Source: Chromera velia (taxonomy: Eukaryota; Sar; Chromeraceae). Taken from it: DNA of 27,487 nt. The stretch spans positions 1 to 27,487 of the forward strand of contig JAHBMJ010001236.1 in NCBI GenBank assembly GCA_018398765.1, in the 5' to 3' direction. This document shows, piece by piece, positions 8,917 to 18,019 of this stretch. Numbering within the stretch: position 1 is the first letter of the stretch; each line of letters begins with the position of its first letter. Below the pieces are notes generated by a model, which saw only the letters and a program-made list of their open reading frames with translations, searched no databases and was not told the origin of the DNA. The position numbers and the translations under genes are program-made.

Positions 8917-9005
8917 GCAAAAGCAAGCTGAGATATTCGCAAAAAGTGCATGAGACCCGTAGTCCCGGCCCCGCTGGGTCCGATTTGAGCCAGCCAGCCG
9001 GACAA
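8917..9005 (+). CDS. Exon c of an Arg/Ser-rich protein gene
   Basis: TGCATGCAG (ends 8916) and GTGAGT (9006-9011) enclose two leading bases plus 29 codons rich in Lys, Ser, Arg, Pro and Gly (KSKLRYSQKVHETRSPGPAG). The phase does not follow from exon b, so a short exon is missing between them or one boundary is off. Confidence 0.4.
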
Positions 9006-9370
9006 GTGAGTCTGAGAAGATAAAGTGGCCTGTAAGTGAATGCGCATGTGCCCGTCTGTACGTCAGTGCTCCTCTGAGCAGCTGTTTCCTTCCATGAACT
9101 TCCTCTCCCTCTCTCACTTTGCCTGCCTCTTCACGCCACTTCTCCTTCATTGTCTGTGCATGAAATCGAAAATGCGCGCCAGATGCTTCTCTTCTTACAA
9201 CGCGAGCATCGCCCTGGCTCGATCGCCTCCCGTGCACCCGCTCTGCCGCTCTGCATGCGTGCGTCTCGATCCATCGATCCTTCCTTCCTTCCTTCCTTCC
9301 TACATTCATTTGGATCCCCCATGCATCGTTTCCTCCCTCGATCTGCCTGCCTGCATGTGCGTGCATGCAG

Positions 9371-9436
9371 GGTGCAGTAGGCTGGAAGTGGGGCCCTGCA
9401 AGAACATTCGCGCCACTGACAGAGAGGCGTACTCAG
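9371..9436 (+). CDS. Candidate exon d of an Arg/Ser-rich protein gene
   Basis: Phase 0 at both ends, 22 codons (GAVGWKWGPARTFAPLTERR...). The acceptor is GTGCATGCAG. The donor would be GTAAAC, which departs from the GTNNGT rule, so this exon is less certain than its neighbours. Confidence 0.28.
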
Positions 9437-9490
9437 GTAAACTTGTTTACTGATGTCTCATCTATACCGATTGATTGATTAAATGAATGG

Positions 9491-9859
9491 ATGGCTGGCC
9501 GCCTGCATGGGCTGGGGCCTATGAGCATGAGCCCAGGCTCCCTGCAGGACAGAGAGTTCGTTTGGGGGGAAGGTGTGCGGCCGTTTTGCTGCTCTGCTGG
9601 CCGGCTGCGGTGGGGGTCCCTGCAGACCCTCTGGCGGGTCGCGGTGGCGGCTTTTTGGGGGGCAGAGAAGGCCCTCGACCCCCCCTCTGCATGGGTGTCG
9701 CTGCTAGTTCTCTCGCTGGCGTTTGGCACGTTCGTGCCTTTTACTTCCCTCGAGAAGCGGGAGACTGCAAAGGAGGACCCGGTGGGGCAGGACCCTTGGG
9801 GAACTTTGAAGGGGGGGGGAGAGAAAGGAGAGAAGAAAAAAAACGGGTCCGCTCAGTGA
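9491..9859 (+). CDS. Uncertain ORF with one hydrophobic segment
   Basis: ATG at 9491 opens 122 codons to TGA. Residues ~73-92 (SAWVSLLVLSLAFGTFVPF) could span a membrane, followed by an acidic/basic tail. A longer overlapping frame (9487-10068) is Gly/Arg-rich. The interval is GC-rich and lies within what may be an intron of the Arg/Ser-rich gene. Neither frame can be called real from sequence alone. Confidence 0.2.
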   Translation: MAGRLHGLGPMSMSPGSLQDREFVWGEGVRPFCCSAGRLRWGSLQTLWRVAVAAFWGAEKALDPPSAWVSLLVLSLAFGTFVPFTSLEKRETAKEDPVGQDPWGTLKGGGEKGEKKKNGSAQ

Positions 9860-10179
9860 GCAAAGTCTTACCTCGCGTCTCTCGCTCCCAAAACCGCAAC
9901 GGGGGGGGCAGCGGGGGTGTCTGCGTTGTCGAGAGAAGGGGGCATGGGTTGGCGGTGGGTCTCTTGATGGTCTCGACTCTCCCTTTTAAAGTGAACAGCT
10001 TCGGTCGGTCCGGATTGAAAATTCTTGTTTATGAAGTGTCCGTCCACTCACTCGAATTTCGGAGGTGATGAAAAGGGCATTCGCGAGCGCCACATCCCGG
10101 GTCCATCTCTGATTGGCACGGGCCGCATGCCTATCTCCCTGCTTCTGTGCCCCCCCCTCTCTCTTTCTCTCTTTCTCTC

Positions 10180-10193
<14 letters not shown>

Positions 10194-10215
<22 letters not shown>
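10194..10215. repeat. (TG)n microsatellite
   Basis: Eleven TG units follow a pyrimidine tract inside the presumed intron before exon e. On the inferred sense strand it reads GT, as do the AC/GT tracts in the minus-strand synthase gene. Confidence 0.95.
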
Positions 10216-10216
<1 letters not shown>

Positions 10217-10293
10217 ATATGAAAGTTTGATCTGCCTGCTATACATGAGAGATTCGCTCAAAGGTCTCCACTCATTTTGTTGTTTACTTGCAG

Positions 10294-10455
10294 GGATATC
10301 TGCAAGTGTCCAACCCGAACGCCGCAGGAGCAAGAAGTCGGTCACCTGTGCGCTCTCCTGTACACGCACACACCCACAAACATCGACGCTCTCGTACCCC
10401 CCTCCCCGTCTCGGCGTATGCAGTCCCCGACAAGAAGAGAAAAGGTACGACCGCT
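10294..10455 (+). CDS. Exon e: Arg/Ser/His-rich segment with a basic nuclear-signal-like cluster
   Basis: CTTGCAG (ends 10293) and GTGAGT (10456-10461) enclose 54 codons. The peptide has SR/SP pairs (ARSRSPVRSPVHAHTHKHRR) and later DKKRKG, a classical basic cluster. SR-rich tails occur in splicing and RNA-binding factors, but no RRM or other domain is visible. The frame also stays open past the donor to TGA at 10576-10578, with AATAAA at 10488-10493, so this may instead be the terminal exon. Confidence 0.5.
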
Positions 10456-10487
10456 GTGAGTGTCCAGCCAGCACTGTGCTCTATCAG

Positions 10488-10493
10488 AATAAA
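10488..10493 (+). promoter_or_regulatory. Possible polyadenylation signal AATAAA
   Basis: The hexamer lies just downstream of the Arg/Ser-rich exon on the same strand. It lies within the read-through frame, so it only marks a gene end if the exon at 10294 is terminal or the frame ends earlier. Confidence 0.2.
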
Positions 10494-10813
10494 GCCCTCG
10501 TCGGTCTACTTGTATCTCTCTCCGTCTTTGCCTTTGCTATCGATCTGTGAGCTCTTTATTCACTTAATTCATGGCTGAAATTTCATTACGGATGGGGGGT
10601 GGGCGGCACTGATCGTTTTTCTTTCTTTCCTTTCCCGCCCGGTTGCCTGCAAGCATGCCTACATGCCTACCTGGAAGAGCGTTCCTATACTGGTCGATAT
10701 GCAGAGACCCGTCTCCCACCTTCCGGTCTTCTCTCCTTTCTGCCTGTCTGCCTGTCTGCTTGGTTTCGTTCTTGCAGGTGGTCTGAGATCTGACGACCTG
10801 ATGGACTCTGACC

Positions 10814-12145
10814 TCCCTTGAGGCACCCTTGAGGCACCCTTGAAACACTCTTTCAGGCGCCATTGAAACACCATTTGAGGCGCCATTGAAACACCATTTG
10901 CGGCACCACTGAGGCGCCGGGTTTGCACTCAATTGGAGGGTGTTACTATACTTTTCGGGGGCAAATTGATAAAAGATGACATTCTGAGGGACAATCAAAC
11001 ACTCGTACATATTTCCGCATTAAAACCGCATTGAAACACTCTTTCAGGCGCCATTGAAGCACCATTTGAGGTGCCATTCAACACCATTTGAGGCGCCCTT
11101 GAGTCGCCCTTGGGGCACTCTTGAGTCGCCATTGAAACACAATTTGAAACACCTTTGAGGCACCCTTGAGGCACCTCTGAGGCACCTCTGAGGCACCCTT
11201 GAGGCACCCTTGAGGCACCCTTGAAACACTCTTTCAGGCGCCATTGAAACACCATTTGAGGCGCCATTCATCACCATTTGCGGCACCACTGAGGCGCCGG
11301 GTTTGCACTCAATTGGAGGGTGTTACTATACTTTTCGGGGGCAAATTGATAAAAGATGACATTCTGAGGGACAATCAAACACTNCATTTGAGGTGCCATT
11401 CAACACCATTTGAGGCGCCCTTGAGTCGCCCTTGGGGCACTCTTGAGTCGCCATTGAAACACAATTTGAGGCACCTTTGAGGCACCCTTGAGGCACCTCT
11501 GAGGCACCCTTGAGGCACCCTTGAAACACTCTTTCAGGCGCCATTGAAACACCATTTGAGGCGCCATTCATCACCATTTGCGGCACCACTGAGGCGCCGG
11601 GTTTGCACTCAATTGGAGGGTGTTACTATACTTTTCGGGGGCAAATTGATAAAAGATGACATTCTGAGGGACAATCAAACACTGGTACATATTTCCGCAT
11701 TGAAACCGCATTGAAACACTCTTTCAGGCGCCATTGAAGCAGCATTTGAGGTGCCATTCAACACCATTTGAGGCGCCCTTGAGTCGCCCTTGGGGCACTC
11801 TTGAGTCGCCATTGAAACACAATTTGAGGCACCTTTGAGGCACCCTTGAGGCACCTCTGAGGCACCTCTGAGGCACCTCTGAGGCACCCTTGAGGCACCC
11901 TTGAAACACTCTTTCAGGCGCCATTGAAACACCATTTGAGGCGCCATTCATCACCATTTGCGGCACCACTGAGGCGCCGGGTTTGCACTCAATTGGAGGG
12001 TGTTACTATACTTTTCGGGGGCAAATTGATAAAAGATGACATTCTGAGGGACAATTAAACACTCTTACATATTTCCGCATTGAAACCGCATTGAAACACT
12101 CTTTCAGGCGCCATTGAAGCACCATTTGAGGTGCTATTCAACACT
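10814..12145. repeat. Satellite array: 11-bp subunits in ~380-bp higher-order units
   Basis: The basic unit is about 11 bp, TTGAGGCACCC / TTGAAACACCA and variants. These are interspersed with a longer conserved non-decaying block (GGTTTGCACTCAATTGGAGG and following ~100 bp). The marker CGGCACCACTGAGGCGCCGG starts at 10901, 11281, 11581 and 11961, giving units of 380, 300 and 380 bp. The short unit contains an N at 11384 and lost subunits. Minus-strand open frames run through the array with repeats such as GASRVPQ, but this follows from the low stop content of the 11-mer and is not evidence of a protein. The array ends abruptly at the 203-bp repeat. Confidence 0.92.
11384..11384. other. Assembly gap (single N) inside satellite
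   Basis: The N replaces roughly 59 bp present at the same place in the other units, so it marks an unresolved join and not one unknown base. Confidence 0.9.
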
Positions 12146-12348
12146 ATGCCATTTGGGGTCCATTGCTTTCAAAGTGCAACTAGCCAGTATGATGGACTAA
12201 GCAGAAACGGTTCGATCTACGAAGGGATCTCACCGCTGGACTATGCATTAGCCTCCGGCTTCTGCCCCGGCCTGGCTCCGTCGTAGCTATTGTCTTTTCA
12301 TTGGTATACTCAGGCACTAAGCTAGGAAGGTATACACAAATTTCAATT
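12146..12348 (+). repeat. 203-bp dispersed repeat, copy 1 (possible solo LTR)
   Basis: Aligned without gaps to 17180-17382, it differs at about 8 of 203 positions. It begins ATGCCATT and ends TTTCAATT, and the flanks differ outside these limits. It abuts the satellite on its left. A TAGCC...GGTTCGATC pair resembles pol III A and B boxes, but the spacing (about 28 nt) is too short for a tRNA. It may be a solo LTR or a SINE-like element. No clear target duplication was found. Confidence 0.85.
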
Positions 12349-12506
12349 GCGGTTAACAGCCGCAACCTCGATCAATCCGCGTTCACTCTTTTTTTTCTCT
12401 GGTGTTCGTTGGGTCGCTCGCTGGTGCTTTTCTGTCCTGAGTACTATCTTTGAGAAGTACAATTTTGATCTCTCTTGCGTGTGTAGTGCTTGGCTGCTGC
12501 AGCAGA

Positions 12507-12634
12507 ATGGTTGTGAGTCCAATCTTCTTCTGCATGCTCTCTGAGTTACTTGTCCGGATTTTGTTGACCCTCTTGCCTGCCTTGTCGAAGCGTCGTCGTA
12601 AAGATTTCGTCTCCAAGTGTCAGGCGAGTCAGAG
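12507..12634 (+). CDS. Candidate first exon with hydrophobic N-terminus
   Basis: ATG at 12507 opens 42 codons to a GTGAGT donor (12635-12640). The peptide starts with a hydrophobic run (MVVSPIFFCMLSELLVRILL) that could be a signal or membrane segment, followed by KRRRKDF. The next exon was not identified with matching phase. Confidence 0.27.
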
Positions 12635-13202
12635 GTGAGTCTCTCTGTCTGGCTGCAAGTGCATGCCGTAGCATATTCCTGCAGAGGGAGGGCAGGACAA
12701 CGTTTTATTCTTTCTGTCGTCTGTGTTTTCGTTTGACTTCGTTCTTTCTGGAAAAGCCACTGCCTCCTCGTCTCTGTGAATTACCGTCATCTCCGTGAAC
12801 AGAAAAGGAAAGTTGGGAGGGGAAAAGACATCTGCTTAGCTTTCCGCGCGTCTCTTTCTTCTTGGCTTTGTCTGAAACAGAGCTCCTCTCTTACGGAGCG
12901 CCTGTGTGACGCAAGCCGCAGAATGAAGGAACAATTTGGTTGGGCGATGGCTGTGTTCTTTCTTTCTCCCGTCTCTCTGCATACCTGTGTGTCACGAGAA
13001 AGAATGTGCTTGTCTCGGCTGTCCTCGCTGTCCATCTTTGCGTCTGTCAACTTCTGAAGAAAGCTTTCCGTCGTGCCGTCCTCTCCTACTGCCCGTATCG
13101 ACCTTTCCCTTCCTTTGTCTACTATGTTTCAGTGTCGTTCAGTCTGGTTCTTTCTCTGCCTTCTTCTTCTTCTGATCCATTTTTTGGCTTGTCTCTTTTC
13201 AG

Positions 13203-13316
13203 CTTTCTGGAGGGAGGCAACTGGTTTTGAGAAAAGAAGGGGTGGTGTTCGAGCTTCTGTTCGCACTATGCAACTTTGTGTATAGGAGAACGAAAGAGAG
13301 GAAATGGGGGGGTCGT
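13203..13316 (+). CDS. Candidate 38-codon exon
   Basis: CTCTTTTCAG (ends 13202) and GTGGGT (13317-13322) enclose a phase-0 segment whose peptide reads LSGGRQLVLRKEGVVFELLF and a basic tail. This is the most protein-like block in the pyrimidine-rich region. Function unknown. Confidence 0.32.
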
Positions 13317-13482
13317 GTGGGTCTGTGTGTGCAGGGAGGGATTCACACGCTTGGTTAGACTTTCTTGGAAGAGACGGAAGGCTTTGGGGATAGGGGGGGG
13401 TGTTTCTTTTGATGCATCTTGTCGATTGACTTGCTTTGATGGTCTTGTGTCTGTTCTTTGTCTCCGTTTCCTTGCATGTCAG

Positions 13483-13557
13483 AAATCCGAATTGAAGATA
13501 CCTTCAAGAAGGAAGGGGGGGGGGACGTTGAAACAAAGCTAGATGAGCTTGGCCCTT
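13483..13557 (+). CDS. Candidate acidic/basic exon
   Basis: GCATGTCAG (ends 13482) and GTCTGT (13558-13563) enclose a segment reading IRIEDTFKKEGGGDVETKLD. A G9-10 run encodes the Gly triplet. Charged composition differs from the pyrimidine-rich flanks. Confidence 0.3.
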
Positions 13558-13826
13558 GTCTGTTCTTCTTTTCTTTCTCGTTTTTTCTTTCCTCTTTCTG
13601 CGCTCTCTGCTTGCTTTGCCCACAGAGGGCAGGGGGGGAGGAGTGAAAAAAGAAAAATGAGGAGGTGTGAGGAGCGGGGGGGGTTGTGTTTGTCTTTCTT
13701 TTCTTTCTCTTCCTCTCTCTCTCATGCCGTCTCCATGCCTTTCTCACTTGGTTGTGCTTTTCGTCTGCATGTCGGAAGAGGAAGGCGAGCCAAGGGGGGT
13801 TGGGTTGCAAAGCAGAAAAGCAGAAG

Positions 13827-13937
13827 ATGAGACAAACTTGGGAGGGTGAACTCAGCCAACGAGCCACAGATTCGGGGGGGGTCTATGTCAAGTCACTGCT
13901 CGATCAGCGGCACGTTCGAGTTCATATGCCTGAATGA
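13827..13937 (+). CDS. Candidate terminal coding segment
   Basis: ATG at 13827 opens 36 codons to TGA at 13935-13937 (MRQTWEGELSQRATDSGGVY...). The frame is open further upstream through Lys/Gln-rich codons, so this could be the end of a last exon. No motif. Confidence 0.25.
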   Translation: MRQTWEGELSQRATDSGGVYVKSLLDQRHVRVHMPE

Positions 13938-14054
13938 GTGAGTTCTGCAGAGCAGCCTGAATGCATGATATGGATGGCATTTCTTCCTTTCTGATTGTGT
14001 TTCTTCCTCTGTTCTCTGACGTCCTCTGGCTGTCCTGAGCGGTCCTGAGGAGGC

Positions 14055-14306
14055 ATGATGAAGTGGAAGGCGGGAAGACAGACCTCGACAGACCTGTTTG
14101 CAGAGAAGAGAGGAGCTGTTGAGTGGTGTGGTTGTTTCCGCTGGTTTATGGAGCACCAGGGTGAGAGACGCCGTCAGGAAGTAATGAAGTCGATAAACGA
14201 AAACTCGGGAAAGAAAGAACCTGAACGCAGAGAAAGAAATGAGCAGTGCTGCCAGGATCATGACCTGAAAGAAGTGCGCTCGTCTTTCTTCTGTATGAGT
14301 GCATAG
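14055..14306 (+). CDS. Small charged hypothetical protein, 83 codons
   Basis: ATG-ATG at 14055 opens a frame to TAG 14304-14306. The peptide is hydrophilic, rich in Arg, Glu and Lys (GERRRQEVMKSINENSGKKE), with Cys pairs near each end. A TTTGCAG acceptor lies inside near residue 16, so it may be an exon instead of an intact gene. Family unknown. Confidence 0.3.
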   Translation: MMKWKAGRQTSTDLFAEKRGAVEWCGCFRWFMEHQGERRRQEVMKSINENSGKKEPERRERNEQCCQDHDLKEVRSSFFCMSA

Positions 14307-15097
14307 TCTGCGTGCAGCGATAAGTGTGCGCTGGCTGCTGTGTCTGCATATGAGGATTTGACTTTCAAGCATCCAGCAAGGCTTGCACTCCTTGTCCGTC
14401 TCATTCAAATGATCGATTGGCATTGTGTTGTTTCTAGCGGCTGGGCTGTGGGGGACTCACGTGAGTTGAAGAAGTTAGGTTGGTCGCACGTCAGACTCTT
14501 CCTCCGTCTCCACAGTGATTGCTGAGAGGGAATGCTCAAGTGCATGATGAGCGCCGACCTGCTCTATGCAGAACGGAGCGGAGAGAGTGTGTGTCTTTTG
14601 TTTTGTTGCTTCCTTTTGCCACCTGGCTGGATGAACGCTCTTCTGCCGTCGGAGCGGCAAGCCCTTTGTTGATCTAGTTTTTCAACTTGGTCCTTTGTTG
14701 ACTTGCACGCGCGGGCGACGGTAGTCTCTGTTTTCCTCTTTTGTCTTTAGCTTCTGTCTTCTTCATAAATCCGTACATGTCTCTCTCTTTCCGTCCGTCT
14801 CTCTTGTCAATCGTTTCTTTCTCTGTTCTTTCAAGCGTCATGCACACATATGTAGTTATGTGTTGTACGGCAGCTTTGATTTGAAATGAAGAATAGAATT
14901 CTGAGGGCAAAAAGGGATTGTGGGGGAAGTAGTTTGGCTTGTCATGTATTTCTGTAAAGACGGAGTCTGACTTCCTTGAGTCTGTTCTTACTTTTTTTTC
15001 TGCTTTGGTCTTTCTGCAATCTGTTGTGTGCTTCTTGCTTTCGCTTCAGCGCTGCCCGCCTTCGCTTTGCTTGTATCAAGGTTTGACTGTTCTGCAG

Positions 15098-15187
15098 GAA
15101 GACCTTAGTCGCATTTGCGTTGGCGGGTGGAGATGGATGTGTCAGCAGGTGACATTCTCAATGAGCTCGCTCCTTGAATCAGTGTAG
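15098..15187 (+). CDS. Candidate terminal exon
   Basis: TTCTGCAG (ends 15097) is followed by 29 codons and TAG 15185-15187 (EDLSRICVGGWRWMCQQVTF...). The peptide is plausible but short. Confidence 0.22.
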   Translation, partial: EDLSRICVGGWRWMCQQVTFSMSSLLESV

Positions 15188-15329
15188 CTAGACCGAATAG
15201 CGGCAAGAGGGAATTTTTTTTTTGAGTGTGAGTGCTTCTGTTTCTCCTTCTGTCTCTTCACTTCTGTTTTTTTTTTCTTTCTGTCTTTCATCTCTTCTTT
15301 CTGCCTTGTTCCTTCACTTTGCTTTCCAG

Positions 15330-15472
15330 GCCTTAATTTGTCTGGGGAGAAATGTGTTTGCCCAAAGGAAGTAGGAAGCAAGCGGCAAGGCAAAAGGAAA
15401 TTAAGCAGTGTGCGGGTGTATGAAGGAAGGAAACTTTTGTGCTTGCCAAAGAAGAAAGGAACAGAAGCTTGA
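15330..15472 (+). CDS. Candidate Lys-rich terminal exon
   Basis: CTTTCCAG (ends 15329) is followed by 46 codons to TGA 15470-15472, reading LNLSGEKCVCPKEVGSKRQG and on through KRKL and PKKKG. The basic clusters could be nuclear signals. The segment is purine-rich against pyrimidine-rich flanks. Confidence 0.28.
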
Positions 15473-16476
15473 GGAAGGGATGAAGAGTTGAGAATATAGA
15501 ATGAGCTCCCTGCTTGGCAAAAGTATGAGAGCACACAAGCATTTGATGCATGTTCAACCAGAAAGCTCCCAACTCTCTTTCCTGATCTGCCTCGCCTGAA
15601 GCAACCACGACTTGTGTGCTTTGCCTGGTTTGAGAAGTAAGATCAGAGAAAGGTCTGTGTGTCTTGGTTCCGTCGCTTTGGCGAAGCGGACAAGAAGCAC
15701 ACACAAAGAAAAGAAACGAAAACAAACCAAAGAAAAGGAAAGAAATGTGAACTTTTTCCCTATTTGTTTTTCTTTCTTTCTATCTCTGCTTCTTTTATTC
15801 AATTCACTTTTGTCTCTTTCGTTTTCTTTCTCTCACTTCAACTGACTTCTTCTTTGTATGTCCGAAGTCCCTGACAAGTCCACAGATGAAGGGGGGGCAC
15901 TGGCATCCAAGTTCTCTTCGGGCGAGTTTTTGTTTGTTTGCATTTCGACCGCACCACCTCCGACCAACTCTTTTTCTTTCTGATTGGTTGTTTAGCCGGT
16001 AATGCGTCCGAGAGGGGGGAAATGTTGCATGAGCGTTACAGTGACCGTGTCTCTTACACTGCTTGCTTCTGCTCTGCGTTTTTTTTTCTTCTAGTTGTGC
16101 ATCTTTTTTTTCCGCCTTTGCATGTCCTCATCCTTTAAATTCCTTCTGTCTTCCATGCATATAGATCTGACCGTCGTCTCCCGTCTCGATCGTTTCCCAC
16201 TGGTCTGATTCTCTATGCCCGACCAACAGTCTTTCGTCTCATTCGTCTCTACAGTCTTTCTGTCTGTAGTTTCTTGCCTTGTCTTTCTTGCTGTCTGTTA
16301 AGTGAACAAAACAGTCCAAACCACTCAAAATGAGTGCGACAAATGCCATTACGTTCCATCTACGTGTGAATGACCGTCTGTACGCTGCTTTCTTCTGTGA
16401 GTTCTTGTCTCACTGATTGTCTCTTCCGTTTGTCTGCATCTCTCTTTTCTCTTTTCCATCCTGTCGATGCATACAG

Positions 16477-16600
16477 AGAGCAGCCATACATAGTGACTTC
16501 AGGGGGGCGAAAAAAGATTCTGAAGAAGTTGAGTCAGACTGACAGAGTGTATGCTCATGCATGCATTCCTTTGAAGAGGACCACCACCTTCTACGCAGTA
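16477..16600 (+). CDS. Candidate basic exon, end uncertain
   Basis: After GATGCATACAG (ends 16476) the peptide EQPYIVTSGGRKKILKKLSQ continues for about 40 residues. A second frame is also open and acidic for 21 codons, so the frame is not certain. No GTNNGT donor was found close by. Confidence 0.22.
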
Positions 16601-17179
16601 GTAACTGTTTGGTCTCTCTTATTCTCTCTTTGCTTTTGTGGGCGAACGTCAGTCAGGGGAGTGCCATTGGGAGGAAGTCTGCTTATGTAAGTCTGTATCT
16701 CATGTGTGAGATCAGCTCTGATTTTTTAATTTCTTTTATGCGCTCTTGATGAGTTGAAGCCTGGTTCATTTTGCTTCAATCTATCGCGCTTTTGCAGTTT
16801 GAGTTGCTTTTGATCGAAGTGAGGGACATTAAATGAAGTGGGTATTGATTTGATCAAATGATCTTGAGCTTTGACATGCACGAACATCCATCACTGTATT
16901 GTGAGTGTGTCCGCTGTCTTGTTTGCACTGTTGTCAACACGAGTAAACGTGAATGTTCTCGGTATTCTTTGCGATCTGAGTGACCGTCCGCTCTGTCCGC
17001 CTCTTGGCAATGCTTTGTTTTTTTTTTACTGCTGCTGCATCGACTGCTGCGCATCGGTACGTTGTTTTGAATTGCCTGGTTGCGTCCAGAATGCTTCCGG
17101 CCAAGGGGGGAGTTGATTTGATCGCAATGCATGCGCTGTATCTTTGAGTTGTTCCGAGATAAGCTGATTTATGTTGAGC

Positions 17180-17382
17180 ATGCCATTCAGGGTCCATTGC
17201 TTTCAAAGTGCAATTAGCCAGTATGATGGACTAAGCAGAAACGGTTCGATCCACGAAGGGATCTCACCGCTGGACTATACATTAGCCTCCGGCTCCTGCC
17301 CCGGCCTGGCTCCGTCATAGCTATTGTCTTTTCATTGGTATACTCAGGCACTAAGCTAGGAAGGTATACACACATTTCAATT
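17180..17382 (+). repeat. 203-bp dispersed repeat, copy 2 (possible 5' LTR)
   Basis: About 96% identical to 12146-12348 over the full length without gaps. It ends about 90 bp before the ATG of the gag-like N-terminal reading frame at 17472, the position expected for a 5' LTR. No tRNA-complementary primer binding site was recognised after it, so the LTR reading is inference. Confidence 0.85.
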
Positions 17383-17471
17383 CTTCTACGTCAACAAACG
17401 TATGGTACGACACGCCTAACTTTTACGGCCATCCACAACATCAGCAGTAGCCGTATACGAACGAGCAGACC

Positions 17472-17655
17472 ATGAGTGTTTCTTCGGGGACGCCCCCCCA
17501 AGACGTTTTAGAAGACGGCCACTCTGGCGAATCTCTCTCTCTCCGAGAGGAGAACAAACGCCTAAAGGCCCGACTGGCTGAAAAAGAGCTCGAAGAACTT
17601 CGCCGAGAAAACGCAGCTCTGAAGGCTGCCGCTCCTCGTACTATGACTCACCAGA
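17472..17655 (+). pseudogene. N-terminal gag-like coiled-coil fragment
   Basis: ATG at 17472 (context ACCATGA) opens a frame with a Ser/Gly start and then a clear heptad coil: LREENKRLKARLAEKELEEL and RRENAALK. Leucine-zipper-like N-termini occur in many retroelement Gag proteins. The frame runs into the GATATG satellite and ends there at a TAG near 17700, so the protein is cut off from the rest of gag (18020-19093). Confidence 0.45.
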
Positions 17656-17995
17656 AATCTCATATCCGAGATATGAGAAATATGAAAAAAGGTCATATTT
17701 AGATAGTGATATCCACTCATATCGCTCATATCTAAGATATAAAACAGATATGAGCTCATATCTGCTTCATATCTCATCATATCACATATGTGTGATATAC
17801 ATATCTGTCCATATCTCATATCAGATATGCATATCCGCTCATATCCCATATCGGATATGCATATCTGCTCATATCCACTCATAGATAGATAGTGATATCT
17901 CAATGAGATATGAAGCTCATATCTCGGTTCATATCGCTTCATATCTTGATATGACGATATGCAACGATATGATATCCAGATATGTTATATCAATT
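17656..17995. repeat. Palindromic GATATG/CATATC satellite
   Basis: About 340 bp built from GATATG and CATATC hexamers in both orientations. It contains long perfect palindromes, for example the 20-bp CAGATATGAGCTCATATCTG at 17745-17764. It lies between two parts of a gag-like coding sequence, so it probably expanded or inserted there. Confidence 0.93.
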
Positions 17996-18019
17996 TAGAT
18001 CATAGTCTCTAAGATGTAG

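Larger units (their letters stand above)
12349..17179 (+). other. 4.8-kb pyrimidine-rich stretch with scattered candidate exons
   Basis: The plus strand is dominated by TTTCTTTC/TCTGTCT-type sequence, the same bias that plus-strand introns show elsewhere and that the synthase introns show on their own sense strand. This suggests transcription on the plus strand. Islands of purine-rich, coding-like sequence occur and are listed separately. No recognised domain, RNA gene or transposon protein was found, so the two flanking 203-bp repeats do not look like the ends of an intact LTR element. Confidence 0.4.

Noticed and set aside
9487-10068. 193-codon plus-strand frame as a main gene
   Set aside because: Gly/Arg-rich, overlaps another open frame, lies in GC-rich sequence between better exons, and has no domain. 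Kept only as a weak ORF in the alternative frame.
10995-11969. Minus-strand repeat protein with GASRVPQ-like units
   Set aside because: The reading exists only because the 11-bp satellite has few stops; an 11-bp period also rotates frames, giving several overlapping repetitive ORFs.
10814-12145. CRISPR array
   Set aside because: Units are contiguous 11-mers within 380-bp repeats without unique spacers, in a eukaryotic context.
12200-12240. tRNA gene
   Set aside because: GGTTCGATC and an A-box-like TAGCC are present, but the distance is too short and no acceptor stem pairs.
12146-17382. Complete LTR retrotransposon bounded by the two 203-bp repeats
   Set aside because: The 4.8 kb between them has no gag, protease, integrase or reverse transcriptase reading, while the gag remnant lies outside the pair.
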